From positions 1 to 31,468 of the forward strand of contig JAHZKU010000139.1 of assembly GCA_022600255.1 (NCBI GenBank): a stretch of 31,468 nt of DNA. The letters are read 5' to 3'. Source of the stretch: Actinomycetes bacterium (GTDB taxonomy: Bacteria > Actinomycetota > Actinomycetes > S36-B12 > GCA-2699445). The notes under the pieces were generated by a model. It saw only the letters and a program-made list of their open reading frames with translations. It was not told the DNA's origin and searched no databases. How positions within the stretch are numbered: the first letter of the stretch is position 1; each line of letters begins with the position of its first letter. A program made the translations under genes and the position numbers. This document shows, in pieces, positions 1 through 8,739 of the stretch.

Positions 1-1236
1 GGCCCGACTGGCGCCAACCACGCTCTCGGCGCGTTGTTGGGCCGATCGAGCCAGATCCAGCCAAAGGGGCGGCACTCCCAAATCTAACGCCACTTGGATT
101 CGCGCTTGCCGATCTACGTTCTCGGGAATCTGCAGGCGCAGATAGTCAAGGGGCTGCACATCAACAAGGCGTACCAGCAGCGTTGGGATGTCGGATTCGG
201 CAATGCCGTCCCGCAAGGTTCGTGAGTGATCCCAGATCCAGTCTTGGTGCCGGATCGCTGACAGATTCTCGGTGACCAGTTCGGTGGCCGCGTGGAAGCG
301 AGCCACGTCTTGGGCTTGGACATCTGGGTCGGCCGCGTAGAGCTCACCCATTCGCAACAGCAGCTGAGCGAGCATCAGTTGCAGTGCATCCCCCCGCTCC
401 AGTGGATTCGGATCTAGGTCTCGATTCGTGGACCGGCTGCTGCGCCGCGGGTTGGGTTGCTCGACCAACTGAGAGCGGAGGGTCCGGGCCACCCCTGGAT
501 CGGCAAGACAACTGGCCAGGGAATGGTCCCCGAACCCAGCGGGCACCCGCACGTCGATTGCTTGCGGGAAGCGGGGTCCAATCGGTCGACCCCCCGTGAC
601 CGGGTCCTGCGGATTGTAGACATTGATCCAACCGGCGACGTGATCGTAGGGGAAATGATCGCGTAGCTCGAGGGTGTCATTGGGGATTTGCCGTCTGGCC
701 AAGGACGACGCTGCAGTGACCAGGAGCTGAACCCGCAACCCGTCCGGGAGGTGCCGCAGCAGATCCAGCGCCACCAAGGCGCCCAGACTATGACCGACAA
801 CAACCACTTCGGACGTCTGAGGCGGCAGGCTGGCTAGGACGCGCTGTCGAACGGCCCGGCGGCGGGCAGCGTCTGCGGTGTAGGCGGCGACCTCCTCGTA
901 GAGGAACTGCATCACGAATTGCTCGCCGAGCGCGTCGATCAGGCCAGGCACTCTGCCGAAGCCGCGCCGGGAATCGTCCCAGACGGATCGCGACCCCAAC
1001 AGTTGCAGCTGCTCGTGGAGCTGCGACTGCCGAGCTTGATAGGCCCGCCGGCTCGGAGCCTGGGAAACCGCGTTTGTGGGCATGGGGCTAGCGCCGCCCG
1101 GCTCGGATGGGGTCTGGTTGAGCAGGTCTAGATATTTGGGCGCGATGATCAGAGGGTCTGTGGGGCCTAGCCCGGCAACCCAATCTCGCCGCGAACCGTC
1201 ATCACCCACCCCGTGCAGGTAGAGCAGGGACGTCAT
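1..1236 (-). CDS. alpha/beta hydrolase, C-terminus cut by window edge
   Basis: Reading the minus strand from the ATG at 1236 gives an uninterrupted frame of 412 codons that runs off the start of the window, so the C-terminus is missing. The N-terminus has the hydrolase-type opening strand (LLYLHGVGDDG), and a nucleophile elbow GHSLGA follows a run of four valines near residue 150; the Ser is the likely catalytic nucleophile. The substrate cannot be inferred; a lipase/esterase-like role is typical for this fold. Its ATG overlaps the stop of the upstream small membrane protein by four bases (ATGA), so the two are translationally coupled and part of the symporter operon. The catalytic Asp and His lie in the middle or missing part and I could not assign them. 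Confidence 0.75.
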   Translation of the reverse strand, partial: MTSLLYLHGVGDDGSRRDWVAGLGPTDPLIIAPKYLDLLNQTPSEPGGASPMPTNAVSQAPSRRAYQARQSQLHEQLQLLGSRSVWDDSRRGFGRVPGLIDALGEQFVMQFLYEEVAAYTADAARRRAVRQRVLASLPPQTSEVVVVGHSLGALVALDLLRHLPDGLRVQLLVTAASSLARRQIPNDTLELRDHFPYDHVAGWINVYNPQDPVTGGRPIGPRFPQAIDVRVPAGFGDHSLASCLADPGVARTLRSQLVEQPNPRRSSRSTNRDLDPNPLERGDALQLMLAQLLLRMGELYAADPDVQAQDVARFHAATELVTENLSAIRHQDWIWDHSRTLRDGIAESDIPTLLVRLVDVQPLDYLRLQIPENVDRQARIQVALDLGVPPLWLDLARSAQQRAESVVGASRA

Positions 1237-1553
1237 GGCATCTGAAAGTTCTCATCTTCTGACCGATCCCCGGCATCGGAGGTGACCTCGGAGCTAGTGG
1301 GGACCTCCGGCGGTGAGCGAAACACCCAGATCCAGAAACTTGCTGAGAAAGCCAGCAGAAACAAACCGGTCCACAAACTGATGTTGATGCCCGCGGCCTT
1401 GTTGATCTCTTCGGGGCTGGCAAAGACTCCGGTCAGTGTCACGATCACACCAAAAATGGCGAACAGGCTGGCGATCACGAATCGCAAATCCATCAAGCGG
1501 GCGTATTTCTTGGCGCGGCGCAGGTCGTCGTCGGTGGGCTGGGACTGCGTCAC
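1233..1553 (-). CDS. small two-helix membrane protein downstream of the symporter
   Basis: This is a 106-residue protein with a charged N-terminus (about residues 1-22), two hydrophobic segments (about 25-46 and 58-79) and a hydrophilic acidic C-terminus. I do not recognise a named family. It lies 49 bp downstream of the sodium:solute symporter on the same strand and overlaps the following hydrolase by ATGA, so it is almost certainly cotranscribed with both. Small two-helix proteins beside SSS-family transporters can be accessory subunits (as in the DUF4212 and DUF485 pairs), but this one is not clearly either family. An accessory role is inference from position alone. Confidence 0.75.
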   Translation of the reverse strand: MTQSQPTDDDLRRAKKYARLMDLRFVIASLFAIFGVIVTLTGVFASPEEINKAAGINISLWTGLFLLAFSASFWIWVFRSPPEVPTSSEVTSDAGDRSEDENFQMP

Positions 1554-1602
1554 GACTACAACCTACCTTCTCTCAACGGCGAAATCTGACAACTGAAAAC
1601 GG

Positions 1603-3291
1603 CTAAATGACAAGGAAGATCGAGTACATCCCCAGACTGAGTGCGATTGCGGCACCACCCAGAACTGGTGGCCGCTTGAACCAAGGTTCCGGTTCGGTCA
1701 TGATGGGACGCTCCTCTAGGCCCTTGACTAATCCAACGAGTTGTTTCTCAGGCACCGGTGCAGTCTTAACCGAGACAGCGACCGTGACAACAAGGTCGAC
1801 CGCGCCCGCAACGATGCCCATCCACATCGCCTGCTGGAAATTCGAGCGGAAGAACTCTGGTTCAACGACCGCAAAGGCCCACAACCCCCCAGCCGCCAGG
1901 ATGCCCGACACAAGCCCATAGAACCCGCCCCACGCGGACGTTCGCTTCCAGAACATCCCCAAGATGAACGTCACAAACACCGGAGCTTGGAAAAACGAGA
2001 ACAAGGTCTGCAGGTATTCATTGATGTTGTTGTAACTAGCCGCGATGAATGCCGTGCCAATACCACCAATGACACCGGCCACCGTTAACCACCGACCAAA
2101 CCGCAAGTAGTAGCGGTCCGGCTTGTCCTTCACGAAATAGCTCTGCCATAAGTCATAGGTCACCACGGTGTTGAAGCTAGAAACGTTCGCCGCCATCCCG
2201 GCCATAAAGGCCGCTACAAGACCTGTCACGGCCACCCCAAGCACACCCGTGGGCAGGAATTCGCCCATCAGGAGGGGGATGGCGTTGCTGTAGGACAACG
2301 AGGAGTCCTGGGAGTCATCTCCGAGCCCCTCAATCGTGAGGGCCGCAATGATGCCGGGCAGGATCACGATGAAGGGAATGAAGATTTTCGGGAAAGCTCC
2401 AATGATGGGCGCGCGACGCGCGGCATTCATGTTCTTTGCAGACATCGCGCGCTGCACCTCGGCGAAGTTGGTGGTCCAGTACCCGAAGCTGAGAATGAAC
2501 GCCTGACCCAAGATGAGTCCCACCCAGTCACCGATGGGGTTGGCCGTGTCACCAGTGGCGTCAATGGCCGTGCCAGACCACGGCTGGGTCCAGTAGGTGG
2601 GGTAGTCCGAGAGTCGGTCCATTACTTCGCCCGGGCCACCCACTGCAATCACGCCGACGATCGTTAGCGGGATCAGACCGGCAATGATGACGAAGAACTG
2701 CATGACCTCGTTATAGATAGCCCCGGTCAAACCGCCGACTAGGATGTAGGCCAGCACTAGCATCGCGGCCACGACGATCGCCGGTGCCAGACTCCAGCCC
2801 AATAGGGCCCGCAGGACAATCGCCAAGGAGTAAAGGTTCACACCGGCGATCAGTACTGCTGACAGCGCGAAGGACGAGGCGTTCACCAAGTGGGTCGGCT
2901 TGTTGTAGCGCCGCTTCAAATACTCCGGAACACTCTTGAGCTTCGCGCCGTAGTAGAACGGCATCATCACGACGCCGAGGAACACCATTGCCGGAATGGC
3001 GCCGATCCAGTAGTAGTGCACGCTGGCCCAGCCATACTGCGCACCGTTGGCGGCGAAGCCCAGAATCTCGATCGCACCTAGGTTCGCCGAGATGAAGGCT
3101 AGGCCGGCAATCCAAGCCGGGATCGAACGCCCCGCTTGGAAGAAGTCCTTACTGGACTTCACCGATCGCTTGACGATCCAGCCGATCCCAAGCACAAACG
3201 CGAAGTAGGTGAACAGCAGGAGATAGTCAACGAAGTGCATATCCAGCATCGCAGCTTCGGCGTTGACCGCCTCGGCGACGACGCTGGTCAT
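1603..3291 (-). CDS. sodium:solute symporter (SSS/SLC5 family)
   Basis: The 562-residue integral membrane protein has about 13-14 hydrophobic segments, the size and layout of the SSS family, which couples Na+ influx to uptake of sugars, amino acids, carboxylates or similar solutes. The first helix begins near residue 20 and is followed by a basic loop and a typical SSS stretch ending in SVPEYLKRRYN. A Ser-rich segment (NVSSFNTVVTYD) fits the conserved Na2-site helix of the family. The substrate is not decidable from sequence; similarity to SGLT-type sugar carriers and the divergent trehalose synthase make a sugar plausible. The ATG at 3291 is supported by an AGGAGG Shine-Dalgarno four bases upstream. 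It is the first gene of a three-gene minus-strand operon. Confidence 0.9.
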   Translation of the reverse strand: MTSVVAEAVNAEAAMLDMHFVDYLLLFTYFAFVLGIGWIVKRSVKSSKDFFQAGRSIPAWIAGLAFISANLGAIEILGFAANGAQYGWASVHYYWIGAIPAMVFLGVVMMPFYYGAKLKSVPEYLKRRYNKPTHLVNASSFALSAVLIAGVNLYSLAIVLRALLGWSLAPAIVVAAMLVLAYILVGGLTGAIYNEVMQFFVIIAGLIPLTIVGVIAVGGPGEVMDRLSDYPTYWTQPWSGTAIDATGDTANPIGDWVGLILGQAFILSFGYWTTNFAEVQRAMSAKNMNAARRAPIIGAFPKIFIPFIVILPGIIAALTIEGLGDDSQDSSLSYSNAIPLLMGEFLPTGVLGVAVTGLVAAFMAGMAANVSSFNTVVTYDLWQSYFVKDKPDRYYLRFGRWLTVAGVIGGIGTAFIAASYNNINEYLQTLFSFFQAPVFVTFILGMFWKRTSAWGGFYGLVSGILAAGGLWAFAVVEPEFFRSNFQQAMWMGIVAGAVDLVVTVAVSVKTAPVPEKQLVGLVKGLEERPIMTEPEPWFKRPPVLGGAAIALSLGMYSIFLVI

Positions 3292-3339
3292 CTATCCTCC
3301 TGCGAAATACCGGTTCCTGCGGAATCATGGCAGTGGGCG

Positions 3340-3368
3340 AGTATGGCTGTCCTGATCTAGACCCGCAA
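3340..3368 (-). promoter_or_regulatory. candidate sigma-70-type promoter for the symporter operon
   Basis: On the minus strand TTGCGG (3368-3363) and CATACT (3345-3340) are separated by exactly 17 bases. They are placed to start a transcript about 40 bases before the symporter ATG. The match to consensus is partial (3/6 and 4/6), so this is only a candidate. Confidence 0.3.
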
Positions 3369-3451
3369 CGCGCCGATCCGCGTCCGACTTGCCGGTTTTG
3401 TCGGCAGTGCGGGCTTCCGGTCTTGCAGAATAGGGTGAGGTTGGACCAGCT

Positions 3452-3483
3452 AACGTTTGGGTGGCCGCTCACCCAACGTTGGG
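3452..3483. promoter_or_regulatory. nested palindromes between symporter operon and treT, possible operator
   Basis: AACGTTTGGGTG (3452-3463) is followed after six bases by CACCCAACGTT (3470-3480), an inverted repeat with one extra base in the left arm. The right arm also forms a perfect 12-bp palindrome CCCAACGTTGGG (3472-3483). Such overlapping dyads around a central ACGT/AACGTT core in a divergent promoter region are typical of repressor operators. The cognate regulator is not in the window. Confidence 0.4.
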
Positions 3484-3552
3484 CAAACGGGATCGTCGAG
3501 TCGAAGTTGTCGAAGTGCGCCGCAGATGTGGCATGAAGAAGGATGAGGGAAC

Positions 3553-4989
3553 ATGCAGGAAGTAAAACTGGCTAGCCGATCCATGGAGGATCTTGTCGCA
3601 GTCATTCCGGCTGACCGGATCAAACGCTTGGTGGATGTGGTGGCCCCCAAGATGCGGGACCAGTTCAACGGAGACCAGATTATCAACGTCAATTCCACAG
3701 CCAGTGGCGGCGGGGTTGCGGAGATGCTGCACGTTCTCCTACCGCTGACGCTGGGCGTTGGGATACCAACGCGGTGGTTCGTACTGGATGGCGAGCCGGA
3801 GTTCTTCGCCCTCACCAAACGGCTCCATCATCGACTGCATGGCAACAAAGGCGACGACGGCGAACTCAGCACCGTTGAGCAAGGCCTCATGGCCGGTGTC
3901 GTGGCACGCAACGCCAAGGAGTTGCTGGACCAGGTACATCCAGGGGATGTCGTCATTCTGCACGATCCCCAGCCCGCCCCCTTTGCGGCGATTCTGCGGG
4001 AGCGGGGTATCCCCGTAGTGTGGCGCTGCCACGTCGGCATTGACCACGATAACGAGTACACCGATCAGGCCTGGAAGTTCCTGCGCACGTTCTTGGAAGG
4101 CAACGTCGACGAGTACGTGTTCACTCGCTCGTCCTACGCTCCGGACTGGGTGCCGCCGGAGAAACTGCGTGTCATCAAACCCAGCATCGATCCACTGGCT
4201 CCCAAGAATCAGGATCTACCTGCCGAATCCGTACTGGGCGCGCTGCAGGGCGCCGGCGTGGTCTCCGGAGACGGCTTCGGTTCGGCGTCCTTCATCCGAT
4301 CAGACGGCTCGACCGCTCCCTTCACGATGCGCGCAGAGATTGTCGAGTCTGGCCCACCGCCTTCGCCAGAGACGCCACTCATCGTGCAGGTCTCGCGTTG
4401 GGATCCCCTGAAAGACATGTCTGGGGTCATGCGTGGGTTCGTGGATCACATTGCCCCCGAGACCGATGCACATCTGGCATTGGTGGGCCCCTCAAATGCT
4501 GCGGTCAAGGATGATCCGGAAGGGCAGCTCGTCCTAGACGGGATCATCGAGACGTGGCGGGCCTTGCCGGAGGACGTCCGAGACCGAATTCACTTGGTCA
4601 GCTTGCCCATGGACGACCCCGAGCAGAACGGGGCCTTGGTGAATGCCATTCAGCGCCACGCGGCGGTGGTTGTGCAGAAAAGCCTCGCCGAAGGCTTTGG
4701 GCTCACCGTCACCGAAGCGATGTTCAAGGGCCGCCCCGTTGTGGCATCGGCTGTGGGTGGCATTGTGGATCAGATTGACGACCAAGTCAGCGGCGTTTTG
4801 GTCTCGGATCCCCGCGACCTGAAGGCCTTTGGTAACGCAGTGGTCCATGTGTTGAAGGATCGGGAGTGGGCGGATCGGCTCGGTCGGGCCGCCCGCCAGC
4901 GCGCTATTGACGTGTTCCTGCCCGACACCAGTTTGGATCTGTGGAACGACACCGTCGTGTCCGCCCGAATGGCCGGCACAGCCACCTGA
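3553..4989 (+). CDS. treT: trehalose synthase, glycosyltransferring type (TreT)
   Basis: The 478-residue GT4-family glycosyltransferase has the two-Rossmann GT-B layout. TreT joins NDP-glucose and glucose to form trehalose, reversibly. The N-terminal part has the family's characteristic NVNSTASGGGVAEML block, where a glycine-rich loop contacts the nucleotide sugar. The C-terminal half has the retaining-GT4 EX7E motif (EGFGLTVTE, around residue 379-387) followed by GRPVVASAVGG. Length is slightly above the usual 400-450. A GAGGG Shine-Dalgarno lies about four bases before the ATG. The gene is transcribed divergently from a sodium symporter, whereas archaeal TreT is often beside an ABC sugar transporter. 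No TreS, TreYZ or OtsAB gene is in the window. Confidence 0.85.
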   Translation: MQEVKLASRSMEDLVAVIPADRIKRLVDVVAPKMRDQFNGDQIINVNSTASGGGVAEMLHVLLPLTLGVGIPTRWFVLDGEPEFFALTKRLHHRLHGNKGDDGELSTVEQGLMAGVVARNAKELLDQVHPGDVVILHDPQPAPFAAILRERGIPVVWRCHVGIDHDNEYTDQAWKFLRTFLEGNVDEYVFTRSSYAPDWVPPEKLRVIKPSIDPLAPKNQDLPAESVLGALQGAGVVSGDGFGSASFIRSDGSTAPFTMRAEIVESGPPPSPETPLIVQVSRWDPLKDMSGVMRGFVDHIAPETDAHLALVGPSNAAVKDDPEGQLVLDGIIETWRALPEDVRDRIHLVSLPMDDPEQNGALVNAIQRHAAVVVQKSLAEGFGLTVTEAMFKGRPVVASAVGGIVDQIDDQVSGVLVSDPRDLKAFGNAVVHVLKDREWADRLGRAARQRAIDVFLPDTSLDLWNDTVVSARMAGTAT

Positions 4990-5064
4990 GAATCAGTGGC
5001 ACACTGACCGCCTGCAAGAATGGGTGGATCCGCCGGGGTGGCCGGGTTGCTTGGGGAGGTTTCG

Positions 5065-6675
5065 TTGACGGCTGTGCTGAACACCAGTATTGATCCCAAT
5101 AGTGCTGAGTATCGGTCGAACTGGGACTTCCACGCTGGACTCAGTGATGAGCTACGTTCCCGACTGCAGGCAGCGGCGTTGGGCGGATCGGAGCGCTCTC
5201 GAGCCAAGCACACCGCGCGCGGAAAACTGCTGCCCCGTGAGCGTGTCAACGAACTCGTAGACCCCGGCTCGCCGTTCTTGGAGCTGTCCGCGCTGGCCGC
5301 ATCCGGGATGTATGACGATGAGACGCCGGCGGCGGGGATCATCACAGGCATCGGGCGAGTCAGTGGCCAGTTGTGCATGATCATTGCCAACGACGCCACG
5401 GTCAAGGGCGGCACGTATCTGCCCATGACCGTCAAGAAGCATCTGCGCGCCCAAGAAATCGCCGCACAGAATCGGTTGCCCTGTATTGCGCTTGTGGATT
5501 CTGGTGGTGCATTCCTACCGATGCAGGATGAAGTGTTTCCAGACCGCGACCACTTCGGGCGCATCTTCTACAACCAGGCCCAGCTTTCCGCGATGGAAGT
5601 GCCTCAGATCGCGGCCGTGATGGGGTCGTGTACCGCCGGGGGAGCCTATGTTCCCGCGATGAGTGACGAAGCCGTGATCGTGCGCAATCAAGGCACCATC
5701 TTCCTGGGTGGACCGCCGCTTGTGAAAGCGGCGACTGGCGAGATCGTCACAGCCGAGGACTTGGGGGGCGGCGATCTCCACTCCCGTACCTCGGGTGTGA
5801 CCGACCATCTGGCCAACAGTGATGCAGACGCGCTGCGAATCCTGAGAGAAATTGTGGCAACTTTCCCCGATCCGCCATCGGTGCCGTGGGCGTTGCGCGA
5901 GAGTGTGCCACCCCGCTATGACACAGAGTCGATCTACGGTGTCGTTCCTCAGGAGAATCGGACCCCCTACGACGTCCGAGAGATCATCGCCCGGCTCGTC
6001 GATAATAGTGAGTTCACCGAATTCAAAGCAGAGTATGGCACCTCCCTCGTCACCGGGTTCGCGTGGATTCACGGCAACCCGGTGGGCATTGTTGCCAACA
6101 ACGGCATTCTGTTCTCTGAGTCCGCGCAGAAGGGCGCCCACTTCATTGAACTGTGTGACCAGCGCAAAATTCCACTCCTGTTCCTGCAGAACATCAGCGG
6201 CTTTATGGTTGGTCGTGAGTACGAGGCTGGTGGCATCGCCAAACACGGCGCCAAGATGGTCACCGCCGTTGCCTGCGCTCGAGTACCCAAGCTCACCGTC
6301 GTGGTGGGGGGATCGTTCGGCGCGGGCAACTATTCGATGTGTGGGCGCGCCTACTCGCCACGCTTCCTGTGGATGTGGCCCAATGCACGCATTTCGGTGA
6401 TGGGTGGCGAACAGGCGGCTTCGGTACTGGCCGAGGTGAGACGGGACCGCTTCGAAGCCAAGGGAGAGCAGTGGGCGTCGGCGGATGAAGAAGCGTTCAA
6501 AGATCCAATCCGCACCTCGTATGAGGAGCGGGGAAATCCCTACTATGCGACCGCCCGGCTGTGGGATGACGGTGTGATCGACCCAATCCAGACCCGCACT
6601 GTGCTCGGTCTGGCGCTGGGCGCCTGCGCCAACGCCCCGCTAGAACCGATTTCGCGCGGTGTTTTCCGGATGTGA
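5065..6675 (+). CDS. mccB: methylcrotonyl-CoA carboxylase beta subunit (carboxyltransferase)
   Basis: This is the carboxyltransferase half of an acyl-CoA carboxylase. It transfers CO2 from carboxybiotin to the acyl-CoA and has two crotonase-like halves. The opening (LNTSIDPNSAEY.. then ..HTARGKLLPRERV) and oxyanion-hole glycines in CTAGGAYVP and GGSFGAGNYSMCGRAYSP match the methylcrotonyl-CoA carboxylase branch rather than propionyl-CoA carboxylase. I chose the TTG at 5065, giving 536 residues, because GGGGAGG lies five bases upstream. An in-frame ATG at 5020 adds 15 residues but has a poor ribosome site. It is first in an operon with mccA (6-bp gap) and HMG-CoA lyase, consistent with leucine degradation: 3-methylcrotonyl-CoA to 3-methylglutaconyl-CoA. 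Confidence 0.9.
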   Translation: MTAVLNTSIDPNSAEYRSNWDFHAGLSDELRSRLQAAALGGSERSRAKHTARGKLLPRERVNELVDPGSPFLELSALAASGMYDDETPAAGIITGIGRVSGQLCMIIANDATVKGGTYLPMTVKKHLRAQEIAAQNRLPCIALVDSGGAFLPMQDEVFPDRDHFGRIFYNQAQLSAMEVPQIAAVMGSCTAGGAYVPAMSDEAVIVRNQGTIFLGGPPLVKAATGEIVTAEDLGGGDLHSRTSGVTDHLANSDADALRILREIVATFPDPPSVPWALRESVPPRYDTESIYGVVPQENRTPYDVREIIARLVDNSEFTEFKAEYGTSLVTGFAWIHGNPVGIVANNGILFSESAQKGAHFIELCDQRKIPLLFLQNISGFMVGREYEAGGIAKHGAKMVTAVACARVPKLTVVVGGSFGAGNYSMCGRAYSPRFLWMWPNARISVMGGEQAASVLAEVRRDRFEAKGEQWASADEEAFKDPIRTSYEERGNPYYATARLWDDGVIDPIQTRTVLGLALGACANAPLEPISRGVFRM

Positions 6676-6681
6676 GGCAAT

Positions 6682-8739
6682 GTGTTCAATAAGGTCCTGA
6701 TCGCAAACCGCGGGGAGATCGCCGTTCGGGTGATTCGCACGCTCCGCAAGATGGGCATCAAGTCCGTGGCCATCTACAGTGAGGCCGATGCCAACGCGCT
6801 ACATGTGCGCCTCGCGGACGAGGCCGTCAACGTTGGACCGGCACCAGCGACGGAGTCGTACCTCAGCATCCCCAACGTGATTGCCGCGGTGGTCAGCACC
6901 CAAGCCGAAGCAGTACATCCGGGGTACGGGTTTCTGAGTGAGAACGCTGATTTTGCCCGAGCATGCGCCGATGCGGGCGTGGTCTTCATCGGCCCTCCAG
7001 TGGCAGCGATTGCCGCGATGGCCGACAAGATTGCGGCAAAAAACACCGTCGCCGCGGCGGGGGTTCCGGTCGTGCCGGGACGCCATGATCCAGACATGGA
7101 CGATGCGGCCGTGCTCGCCGCCGTCGCCGAGGTGGGTTACCCGGCTTTGCTGAAGCCCTCCGCCGGCGGAGGTGGCAAGGGAATGCGCCTTCTACGCGAG
7201 GGGGATGACGTTGCCGCAAGCATCGTATCCTGCCGCAGAGAAGCTCTGAGTTCCTTCGGCGACCAGACACTTCTCGTAGAACGATTTGTGGAACGTCCGC
7301 GCCACATTGAGATTCAAGTCCTCGCCGACAACTATGGGGCCGTCGTCTACTTAGGCGAACGCGAGTGCAGCCTCCAACGACGGCACCAGAAGGTCATCGA
7401 AGAAGCTCCATCACCGGTGGTCACCCCCCAACTCCGGCAACAGATGGGGGTAGCGGCCGTGGAGGCGGCCCGATCATGCGGGTACTCCGGCGCCGGCACG
7501 GTCGAGTTCATCGTCTCCAGCGAGGATCAGTCTGACTTCTTCTTCCTCGAAATGAACACGCGACTGCAAGTGGAGCATCCTGTTACCGAGGAGATCACCG
7601 GCCTCGACCTCGTTGAGCAGCAGTTGCGTGTCGCTGCCGGTGAATCATTGGCCCTGCGCCAAGACGAGATCGTGTTGACCGGACACAGCATCGAGGCGCG
7701 CATCTATGCAGAAAACCCGCGGGCCGGCTTCATGCCAAGTGCGGGTCGGCTGCTGTTGGTAGCCGAACCGGCAGATGCAGCCGACCAAGACTCCCAGATT
7801 CGGGTCGACACTGGCGTGCAAACGGGCGACACCATCAGTACCCACTACGACCCCATGCTCGCCAAGATCATCAGCCATGGCGCAGATCGGGCAGAAGCAA
7901 TTCAGCGGTTAGATCGGGCGCTAGCAGATACGGCTTATCTCGGGATCGACACGAACGTGGCATACCTGCGCGCGCTGCTGGCCCGGCCTGACGTCCAAGC
8001 CGGTGATCTTCACACAGGCTTGTTAGATGAGATCGCCGCGCAAGCTCAGCCAACGCCGCAACCAACCGGCTCTGCGCAACTCTGCGCCGTCACCATGCAG
8101 CGACTCCTTGCCCAGGCCGAGAATGGTGGGCAGGGCGATCTTGACGCGCGACCTGTCTCGCGCCGCCCACTCGGCTCACCATGGGAATCCACCAGCGGGT
8201 GGCGACTCGGGGAGCACGAGTGGATTCGCAGTGTGCTGCAGCCCAAGGATGAAGATAGCTTGACCACGGCAGTGCGCGGGCGGCCCAACAACGCCGAAAT
8301 TCGGATCGGCGAAGATCTCGCTCACCACAGCCGCGTCAGCCAAACCGGCCCGCGACTCTGCCTGCAGGTCGATGATGAGTTGCACAGGTTCTGGTTCGCC
8401 CGGGATAAGAATGTGGTCTGGCTGGCCGCTGACGGACACAGCCATCGCATCACAGAACTGGATCTACTGGACGCTGAAGCCGCCGGCGCAGCCGACGTGG
8501 GCTATGGCCCCGTTCGCAGCCCAATGCCTGGGACAGTCATCGATGTCAACGTGACGGTGGGGGATCAGGTCGGCGAGGCGCAGGTACTGGTGACAGTAGA
8601 AGCGATGAAGATGGAACACGCCGTGAAAGCCGTCAGTGCGGCGCTGGTCAGCGGTGTCCCAGTCCAAGTCGGTGACCAGGTCGCCCTAGACGATCCGCTA
8701 GTGGTGTTGTCACCAATTGATGGCGAGGCCACGCCATGA
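6682..8739 (+). CDS. mccA: methylcrotonyl-CoA carboxylase alpha subunit (biotin carboxylase + BCCP)
   Basis: The 685-residue biotin-dependent carboxylase alpha chain begins with the standard biotin carboxylase N-domain (FNKVLIANRGEIAVRVIRT). It contains the ATP-grasp glycine loop KPSAGGGGKGM and the EMNTRLQVEHPVTE motif. After about residue 450 comes a less conserved linker/BT domain. A C-terminal biotinyl domain carries VEAMKMEH, with the biotin attachment Lys at about residue 643. The start is GTG at 6682 with GAGG upstream. The stop overlaps the ATG of HMG-CoA lyase (ATGA), so translation is coupled. The alpha subunit alone fits several acyl-CoA carboxylases; assignment to methylcrotonyl-CoA rests on mccB and the lyase. 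Confidence 0.9.
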   Translation: MFNKVLIANRGEIAVRVIRTLRKMGIKSVAIYSEADANALHVRLADEAVNVGPAPATESYLSIPNVIAAVVSTQAEAVHPGYGFLSENADFARACADAGVVFIGPPVAAIAAMADKIAAKNTVAAAGVPVVPGRHDPDMDDAAVLAAVAEVGYPALLKPSAGGGGKGMRLLREGDDVAASIVSCRREALSSFGDQTLLVERFVERPRHIEIQVLADNYGAVVYLGERECSLQRRHQKVIEEAPSPVVTPQLRQQMGVAAVEAARSCGYSGAGTVEFIVSSEDQSDFFFLEMNTRLQVEHPVTEEITGLDLVEQQLRVAAGESLALRQDEIVLTGHSIEARIYAENPRAGFMPSAGRLLLVAEPADAADQDSQIRVDTGVQTGDTISTHYDPMLAKIISHGADRAEAIQRLDRALADTAYLGIDTNVAYLRALLARPDVQAGDLHTGLLDEIAAQAQPTPQPTGSAQLCAVTMQRLLAQAENGGQGDLDARPVSRRPLGSPWESTSGWRLGEHEWIRSVLQPKDEDSLTTAVRGRPNNAEIRIGEDLAHHSRVSQTGPRLCLQVDDELHRFWFARDKNVVWLAADGHSHRITELDLLDAEAAGAADVGYGPVRSPMPGTVIDVNVTVGDQVGEAQVLVTVEAMKMEHAVKAVSAALVSGVPVQVGDQVALDDPLVVLSPIDGEATP

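Noticed and set aside
3301..3552. A strong promoter for treT on the plus strand
   Set aside because: No -10/-35 pair with correct spacing could be found; only the minus-strand candidate was kept.
4770..5564. 264-residue minus-strand ORF
   Set aside because: It lies opposite the treT end and mccB, which have strong family motifs; composition is that of an antisense shadow frame.
5515..6246. 243-residue minus-strand ORF opposite mccB
   Set aside because: Complete overlap with a clearly conserved carboxyltransferase; no recognisable domain.
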